Assembly: GCA_964480525.1 (NCBI GenBank)
Contig: CAYZOV010000001.1
Coordinates: 1 to 64,000, forward strand
Source: JAAZZIT01 sp964480525
Lineage (GTDB): Bacteria > Bacillota > Clostridia > Oscillospirales > Ruminococcaceae
Direction of reading: 5' to 3'
DNA length: 64,000 nt
Shown here: positions 59,601-64,000 of the stretch, one piece after another
Layout: each line of letters opens with the position of its first letter
Position numbering within the stretch: position 1 is the first letter of the stretch
Program-made: the position numbers and the translations under genes
Notes under the pieces: generated by a model
The model's input: only the letters and a program-made list of their open reading frames with translations
The model's database searches: none
What the model was told of the DNA's origin: nothing

Positions 59601-61077
59601 TCGTAATCTTTTCGGGGATAGGTCTTTGAGGATTTACAAACGTATTAAATCTGTCAACCACCTCAAAATTTTTAATCTTAACCGCACCTATTTCGATAAT
59701 TTTTTCGTTTGCAACGTTCAAGCCGGTTGTTTCCAAGTCAAACGCAATAATTTCACCGCTGAGAAGTCCTGTGCTTTTGCCCTTGACAATTTGCACTTCG
59801 TCGTTTACCTGATAACCCTCAACGCCGAAAATAACCTTAAAATCCCCGCCGTTTTTTCTGATTTTGTCAACGGCGTTCATGGCGTCGGGGTAACCTTGAC
59901 ACACTCCGTGGTCGGTTATGGCAATCGCCTTATGTCCCCACGAATAGGCTCTTTCTACAAGCTTGTCCGCAGGCGTCAGAGCGTCCATTGCCGACATATT
60001 TGTATGGCAATGAAGTTCCACACGCTTGTTTTCCGATTTATCCTGTTTGGTTTGACGTTTTACCACCTGAATATCCGACGGTTTAATGTTGTACATTTTT
60101 TCGTACTGGTCAAATTCCACCGAACCTCTTAACACCACCGTTGCGCCTTTTTTCAAATAACCCAAAGCCTGTTCCAGCCTTGATTTTGGGAATTTGTTAA
60201 ATCTGCCCTGTTTTGGCGAAGCGAAAATTTTCACCGGATAAGAACCTGTATAATCGGTCAAATAAAAGTTCAGAATCAACGCACCGCTTTTGACTTCCTT
60301 AGTTTCGGTCTGAAAAATATCTCCCCAAACCACAATCTCGTCGCTGTCCTCGGTTACGTCCGAAAGTTTTGTAAACGTATAATCGGGGCTTATCGGATTG
60401 CCCATAATCACCGTGGAATTTTCGCCCAGAAGATTAAGTCTGCTGAAATCATAGCTAACAACCCTGAAATCTTCGCCGTCGTTGTTTTGTACAAAGGCGG
60501 ATTTTGGAGATTTTTCTCCGCCGTTTTCAACAACCGCAGGCGCAGGCAGATTTTTCAGCATACGGTCAAGTTCACGTTGTCTTTCGTCCTCGTCGGCACT
60601 CAAAACCCCGTCAAACCCCACCTCAACGTTCAGGCTGAAAAAATCGTTAATCATTTTTGAAATAACCCCGTCGGCGTTTGATTTTTTTAAAATATCATAT
60701 CCCCCACGTTTAAGAAAAACCGTGAGTTTTCCGTCGTTGTATTTCACGTCTGCGTCGCCGAAAAAGCCGTTGACAAGAGCGTTTTGTTCCTTAACATATT
60801 CCACAATTTCGCCGAAAATTTCCACGCCGAACACGTCGGGAGAATATTTGCACTCAAGGTCAAATCGGTTTACGCCCAATTCTTTGGCAATTTTCTTTTC
60901 AAAAGTTCTCGTCACTTTGTACGGAACAAATTTTTCAAACACCGCCCGCACTTTCACGGTGTTATCCAGTTCGTTTATATCAATTCTCAGGATTTTTCCG
61001 TGGTCAAGTTCAGGCGGAATAATCATCTTATACTCGCTGAAAAAATCCCTAAAAACATTACTTCCGTTACTCGTCAT
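56623..61077 (-). CDS. polC: DNA polymerase III alpha subunit, Gram-positive type (PolC)
   Basis: A 1484-residue replicative polymerase. In order: an N-terminal domain (1-220), an OB domain (VVWGDIFQTETKE), a PHP domain split by the exonuclease (ELHCHTNMSAMDALTPADK; FDLETTGLN with HNADFDTGF and DDAEICGQI), a zinc-binding CPRCNNP region and the polymerase core with PDIDLNFSGDYQ, whose Asp residues bind metal. The C-terminus resembles PolC tau/clamp-binding ends (MTFF). The length is close to Bacillus PolC. It is last in the dxr-rseP-ispG-polC operon. Confidence 0.97.
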   Translation of the reverse strand: MTSNGSNVFRDFFSEYKMIIPPELDHGKILRIDINELDNTVKVRAVFEKFVPYKVTRTFEKKIAKELGVNRFDLECKYSPDVFGVEIFGEIVEYVKEQNALVNGFFGDADVKYNDGKLTVFLKRGGYDILKKSNADGVISKMINDFFSLNVEVGFDGVLSADEDERQRELDRMLKNLPAPAVVENGGEKSPKSAFVQNNDGEDFRVVSYDFSRLNLLGENSTVIMGNPISPDYTFTKLSDVTEDSDEIVVWGDIFQTETKEVKSGALILNFYLTDYTGSYPVKIFASPKQGRFNKFPKSRLEQALGYLKKGATVVLRGSVEFDQYEKMYNIKPSDIQVVKRQTKQDKSENKRVELHCHTNMSAMDALTPADKLVERAYSWGHKAIAITDHGVCQGYPDAMNAVDKIRKNGGDFKVIFGVEGYQVNDEVQIVKGKSTGLLSGEIIAFDLETTGLNVANEKIIEIGAVKIKNFEVVDRFNTFVNPQRPIPEKITNLTGIDDSMVANAPFEDEAFEKFAEFTGKNPVLVAHNADFDTGFIKTLATRLGKDFSFTSVDTLEFSRSVLDDLKKHKLDVVAKHLGLGDFEHHRACDDAEICGQIFVKLALMTIEKYPNMHITFDKLNSVIGVKDVNSIKKTYHQIILAKNKTGLKNLYKLVSYSNLKYFYRNPRIPKSELIRHREGLIVGSACEAGELFRAVFSGRPHEELLQIASFYDYLEIQPIGNNGYMLRNGDAKSEDELREFNKIIVKLGDELGIPVCATGDVHFMDENDGAFRAILQASKGFADADNQAPLYFKTTDEMLEEFSYLGKEKAYEVVVENPNKIADMVDEDLRPFPKGTYTPFIDGAVRELQVICWKKACSIYGDCDPESVVIPEGDVGINEPFKEHIPEIVYKRLDRELSSIIKHGFAVLYMISQKLVKDSVDHGYQVGSRGSVGSSFVASMSGISEVNPLMPHYVCKKCKYSEFITDGSVGSGYDLPEKNCPRCNNPMHRDGHDIPFETFLGFDGDKAPDIDLNFSGDYQSSAHRYTEILFGEDHVFKAGTIGGVADKTAYGYVKKHLEERGKTANRAEEQRLVNGCTGVKRTTGQHPGGMVVVPNDYEVYDFTPVQHPAEKASSGIVTTHFDFHSLHDTILKLDELGHDVPTLYKYLEDMTGLNILEIPMSDEKVYSLFTSPEALGVSAEEIDCNTGTLGIPEMGTPFVRGMLIESKPKNFSDLLQISGLSHGTDVWLGNAQELIKNGTCTISEVIGTRDSIMTYLIYHGLDPKLSFKIMEITRKGNAPKLLTDEMKQDMLAHNVPQWYIDSCLKIKYMFPKAHAAAYVTSAIKLCWFKIYKPLEFYASMFTVRGEDFDGEVVMKGKAFVKSKMDSLKEMGNARTAKESGTYETLQLVYEMMCRGFEFLSVDIYKSHATIYKIEDGKLRLPFVSISGVGENAARDLYAGAQKGEYISVEEFQDVSGVSKSVVETLKNIGAFGDMPETSQMTFF

Positions 61078-61093
61078 AGTTTAAAATCCTATT

Positions 61094-62134
61094 CTAAAGT
61101 TTATTTATTTCCTCCATAAGTCTTTGCAGAGCGTTTTCCTCGCTGACTTTGCAGATTTTTTCCTTTTTCTTAAAAATAACCGCACAACCGTCACCGCCTG
61201 CGATACCAATGTCAGCTTCGCCCGCTTCGCCGATACCGTTTACAACGCAGCCCATTACAGCCACCGTAATATCCTTGTCAACGTTTTGGCAAAGTTCCTC
61301 TACTTTTTTTGCAAGAGAAATCAAATCAATTTTCGTTCTGCCACAGGTAGGACAGGAAACGATTTTCACGCCACGTCCTTTTCCCACGGCTTTTAAAATA
61401 TCCTTTGCCGCAGCAATCTCCTTAACAGGCGTGTCCGTCAGCGACACACGAATGGTTTCGCCGATTCCGTCAACAAGCAAACTGCCGATTCCAACCGACG
61501 ATTTTATAAGTCCCATACGCTCTGTACCTGCTTCGGTAACACCCAAATGCAACGGATAATCGCACTTTGTCGCCAAAAGTCGGTATGCGTTAATCATAGT
61601 GTTTACGTTTGACGATTTAATTGAAATAACAATGTCGTTAAAGTCGCACTTTTCCAAAATTTCAACGTGTTTTAACGCACTTTCGACCAGAGCTTCGGGT
61701 GTTGGCGAACCGTATTTTGCAAGCAATTCTTTTTCCAAAGAGCCTGAATTTACGCCGATTCTGATAGGGATATTTTTCTGTTTGCAAGCGTTCACCACAG
61801 CCTTAACCCTGTCCATATCCCCTATGTTTCCGGGGTTGATTCTGATTTTGTCAATTCCTGCGTCAACAGCCGCCAGAGCCAGTCTGTAATCAAAATGAAT
61901 ATCAGCCACCAAAGGAATACCTACTTTTTCTTTAATCGCAGGTATAAGTTTTACGGCGTCCATGTCGGGAATTGCCGCACGAACAATTTCACAGCCTGCT
62001 TTTTCAAGTTCCACAGCCTGTTTTACGCTGTTTTCAATATCGCTTGCAGGGATATTCAGCATAGACTGGATATAAATTTTTTCGCCGTTTAAAACACAAT
62101 TTCCAACCTTTACAGGTCTAACATTTCTTTTCAT
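61094..62134 (-). CDS. ispG: 4-hydroxy-3-methylbut-2-enyl-diphosphate synthase
   Basis: A 346-residue IspG (GcpE) of the MEP pathway. The N-terminal TIM barrel begins RPVKVGNCVLNGEKIYIQSM, and the Fe-S domain has SCPTCGRTKID and VMGCVVNGIGEAGEADIG, supplying the three cluster cysteines and a Glu. AAGGTG precedes the ATG. It lies between rseP and polC. Confidence 0.96.
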   Translation of the reverse strand: MKRNVRPVKVGNCVLNGEKIYIQSMLNIPASDIENSVKQAVELEKAGCEIVRAAIPDMDAVKLIPAIKEKVGIPLVADIHFDYRLALAAVDAGIDKIRINPGNIGDMDRVKAVVNACKQKNIPIRIGVNSGSLEKELLAKYGSPTPEALVESALKHVEILEKCDFNDIVISIKSSNVNTMINAYRLLATKCDYPLHLGVTEAGTERMGLIKSSVGIGSLLVDGIGETIRVSLTDTPVKEIAAAKDILKAVGKGRGVKIVSCPTCGRTKIDLISLAKKVEELCQNVDKDITVAVMGCVVNGIGEAGEADIGIAGGDGCAVIFKKKEKICKVSEENALQRLMEEINKL

Positions 62135-62148
62135 AATTTCACCTTAAT

Positions 62149-63189
62149 TTACCTTTTTACAATTCTCAAAATATCGTTAAACGTAACCGCCAGCATAAGC
62201 AACATCAATAGTGCAAGCCCTATAAAATGCACCATTCCCTCATGTTCGGGTTTAATCGGTTTACGTCTTATTGCTTCAATTATTAAAAATACAAGTCGTC
62301 CACCGTCAAGTGCGGGAAGTGGCAACAGGTTAAAAATCCCCACGTTTATGGTCATAAATGCCGACAAAAACAACAGCTTGTCGCAAAGTGCCGACCAGTC
62401 AATGCCTTGTTCGGTTTTTTCGCCCTCAACCACCTGTCCGATTGAATCCACAATGCCCACAGGCCCCGACAAATCGTTTAATTTATACGTTCCCGAAATT
62501 AAATCTCCCAAAGAAATCCACACAAGTCGTGCGTAGGTAATGGTTGAATTAACGGAATATTTCAGCACGTTTTTTAAATTTACGTCGTCAGGCAAAACCC
62601 TAAAATCAATATGCAAGCCCTCGCTGTCCTTTGCAAACCTCACCCCCGAAAGCGTAACCTTTTCGCCGTCACGTTTTACCACCATATCGAAAATTCCGTC
62701 CTCGTCATTTTGGAGCTGGTACGAAATATCCATATCCGTAAAAATTTTCATTCCGTTAATTTCCACAATTTTGTCGCCAATTTCAAGCCCCGTGGAATGT
62801 GACGTTTGGGTGTCGGCAAACCACGAAACCGTGGTAGACGTGAGCTTTTCCTCGTTTGCGTGCATTACCACCACAAGAACAAAACCGAGGATAATATTCA
62901 TCACAGCCCCTGCCACAACGATTAAAATTCTCTGCCACACCTTTTTGTTTCCGAACGCTCTCTCATGGGTACTCTGGGCGTCCTCACCCTCCATAGCACA
63001 AAATCCACCTATGGGAAAAAGTCGCAAGGCATACACCGTTTCGCCTTTTTTAAAACTGAAAAGCTTAGGCCCCATTCCCATAGCAAACTCGTTGACCTTG
63101 ACCCCGCAAGCCTTTGCCACCAAAAAATGCCCCAGTTCGTGAATAAAAACTATCAATCCGAAAATAATTATTGCAATTAAAATGCTCAT
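62149..63189 (-). CDS. rseP: Site-2 membrane metalloprotease (RseP/YluC)
   Basis: A 346-residue intramembrane zinc protease. HELGH (near residue 20) is the metal motif in the first helix, and NLLPLPALDGG the second metal site near the C-terminus; a PDZ domain (about 125-210) lies between. It cleaves anti-sigma factors or signal peptides in relatives. The ATG at 63189 is preferred by the family N-terminus MSILIAI; a TTG at 63198 is closer to AGGAG, so the choice is uncertain. Confidence 0.93.
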   Translation of the reverse strand: MSILIAIIIFGLIVFIHELGHFLVAKACGVKVNEFAMGMGPKLFSFKKGETVYALRLFPIGGFCAMEGEDAQSTHERAFGNKKVWQRILIVVAGAVMNIILGFVLVVVMHANEEKLTSTTVSWFADTQTSHSTGLEIGDKIVEINGMKIFTDMDISYQLQNDEDGIFDMVVKRDGEKVTLSGVRFAKDSEGLHIDFRVLPDDVNLKNVLKYSVNSTITYARLVWISLGDLISGTYKLNDLSGPVGIVDSIGQVVEGEKTEQGIDWSALCDKLLFLSAFMTINVGIFNLLPLPALDGGRLVFLIIEAIRRKPIKPEHEGMVHFIGLALLMLLMLAVTFNDILRIVKR

Positions 63190-63215
63190 AAAACGCAAAA
63201 ATCTCCTAGTTTTAA

Positions 63216-64000
63216 TTAGCTTTTCAAAAGCTTTTGTTTAACAAATTCTCTCGCTAGTTTGTCTGCTTCAAAAATGTCGTCAAGACAGTTTATCGGCTTG
63301 TTTTCAAGCTCGTTAAGAACGCCCCATACAAGTTCGCCGATTTGCAAGAATGTGATTTTGTTGTCAAGAAAAGCCGACACAGCCTCTTCGTTAGCGCCGT
63401 TTACCATTGCAGGCATTGTTCCGCCCATTTTAATAGCCTCAATGCAAGCTCTCAAACAATCGAATGTTTCGTAATCGGGTTTTGCAAAAGTGAGCGTTCC
63501 GTAATCCGTGAGAGAAAGCTGTTTTGTAGGACAATCCACTCTTTCAGGGTACAAAACGGCATACTGAATAGGGATTTTCATATCAGGCACGCCCATTTGT
63601 GCAATCACCGAAAAGTCCTTGTATTCCACAGCCGAATGCACAACGCTCTGTCTATGCACGACTACCTCGATTTGGTCAGCCGTTACATCAAAAAGTCTAA
63701 TCGCCTCGATAAATTCAAGTCCCTTGTTCATCAATGTTGCGGAATCTATTGTGATTTTTCTGCCCATAGACCAGTTTGGGTGATTTAGTGCCTGTTCAAC
63801 AGACGCATTTGCAATTTCGTCCTTAGTTTTTCCAAAGAAAGGTCCACCGGACGCTGTGAGAATGATTTTATTAAGCTGTTCTCTTTTGTTACCCTGCAAG
63901 CACTGGAAAATTGCCGAATGTTCGCTGTCAACAGGCAAAACAGGTATGTTTTTTTCCTTTGACAAAGCCATAACTATTTCACCGCCCGCAACAAGGGTTT
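63216..64000 (-). CDS. dxr: 1-deoxy-D-xylulose 5-phosphate reductoisomerase (partial)
   Basis: The C-terminal 261 residues of Dxr, cut by the right edge; the frame stays open to 64000 with TLVAGGEIVMALSKEKN. LPVDSEHSAIFQCL, TASGGPFFG and WSMGRKITIDSATLMNKGLE are the substrate and metal blocks (Asp/Glu at SEHSA and NKGLE). It makes MEP from DXP using NADPH. It begins the MEP gene group with ispG downstream. Confidence 0.95.
   Translation of the reverse strand, partial: TLVAGGEIVMALSKEKNIPVLPVDSEHSAIFQCLQGNKREQLNKIILTASGGPFFGKTKDEIANASVEQALNHPNWSMGRKITIDSATLMNKGLEFIEAIRLFDVTADQIEVVVHRQSVVHSAVEYKDFSVIAQMGVPDMKIPIQYAVLYPERVDCPTKQLSLTDYGTLTFAKPDYETFDCLRACIEAIKMGGTMPAMVNGANEEAVSAFLDNKITFLQIGELVWGVLNELENKPINCLDDIFEADKLAREFVKQKLLKS

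Noticed and set aside
1..64000. Search for tRNA/rRNA genes, insertion sequences and prophage
   Set aside because: No transposase, integrase, phage structural gene or tRNA cloverleaf was recognised by eye; a tRNAscan or Rfam run could still find something small.

Overview
The window reads as chromosomal DNA of an anaerobic, low-to-mid GC Firmicute of class Clostridia, most like a gut Ruminococcus/Oscillospiraceae. This rests on gene content: a ferredoxin-linked 2-oxoacid oxidoreductase, the oxygen-sensitive class III ribonucleotide reductase (nrdDG), Gram-positive PolC, a T-box in front of ileS, TepA/YlzJ-like/SpoIIIE-FtsK, IspH-S1 and Cmk-PlsC fusion proteins, a lipoprotein GH5 cellulase with a Thr-rich linker, and VPxTG-type surface proteins. 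I see no tRNA, rRNA, CRISPR array, intact insertion sequence or prophage.

Layout. 1-7140 (plus strand): a ParA/CobQ-like ATPase and korDABC, then a T-box-controlled ileS. 7238-12636 (minus): a lipoprotein adaptor plus membrane protein pair, then lepA, a membrane protein and hemW. 12809-14175: a small accessory island with short overlapping genes that look like the remains of a polymorphic toxin/immunity cassette, a frameshifted remnant, and a compact sense/antisense small-RNA locus. 14209-17260: nrdD-nrdG with paired NrdR-like boxes at the promoter. 17615-19308: a MATE exporter and a small Thr-rich membrane protein, divergent from the GH5 cellulase at 19522. 21388-24549: two tandem paralogous surface proteins. 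24698-25908: yebC and mrnC. 26039-32640: a purine/deoxyribonucleoside salvage operon (punA-guaD-crp/fnr-deoB-nupC-deoC-ygjV-like). 32892-36273: a THUMP methyltransferase and a class A PBP. 36424-49287: a long, tightly packed minus-strand run: tepA, ylzJ-like, uppP, ftsK, ygiQ, ComEC-like metallo-hydrolase, DUF3006, rpiR, HI0933-family flavoprotein, cmk-plsC, ispH-rpsA. 49620-56522: hisZGDCBHFIE, lacking hisA. 56623-64000: the dxr-rseP-ispG-polC operon, with dxr cut by the right edge.

How it fits together. Most of the window is housekeeping: translation (ileS, lepA, yebC, mrnC), DNA synthesis and segregation (nrdDG, polC, ftsK), isoprenoid synthesis (dxr, ispG, ispH) and the wall cycle (uppP, PBP). 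The salvage operon would import nucleosides (NupC), split purine nucleosides (PunA), deaminate guanine (GuaD) and route pentose phosphates (DeoB, DeoC). A near-palindrome centred at -41.5 in its promoter suggests that its own Crp/Fnr-type protein activates it. The polysaccharide-facing block (GH5 lipoprotein and two surface proteins) is the clearest niche-specific region.

The least explained signals are the sense/antisense locus at 13966-14175, a promoter-linked three-way-junction leader RNA upstream of tepA (49420-49515), a 42-bp symmetric dyad over the his promoter, and the shared but unassigned module in the two surface proteins. All start choices, operators and RNA folds were made by eye.
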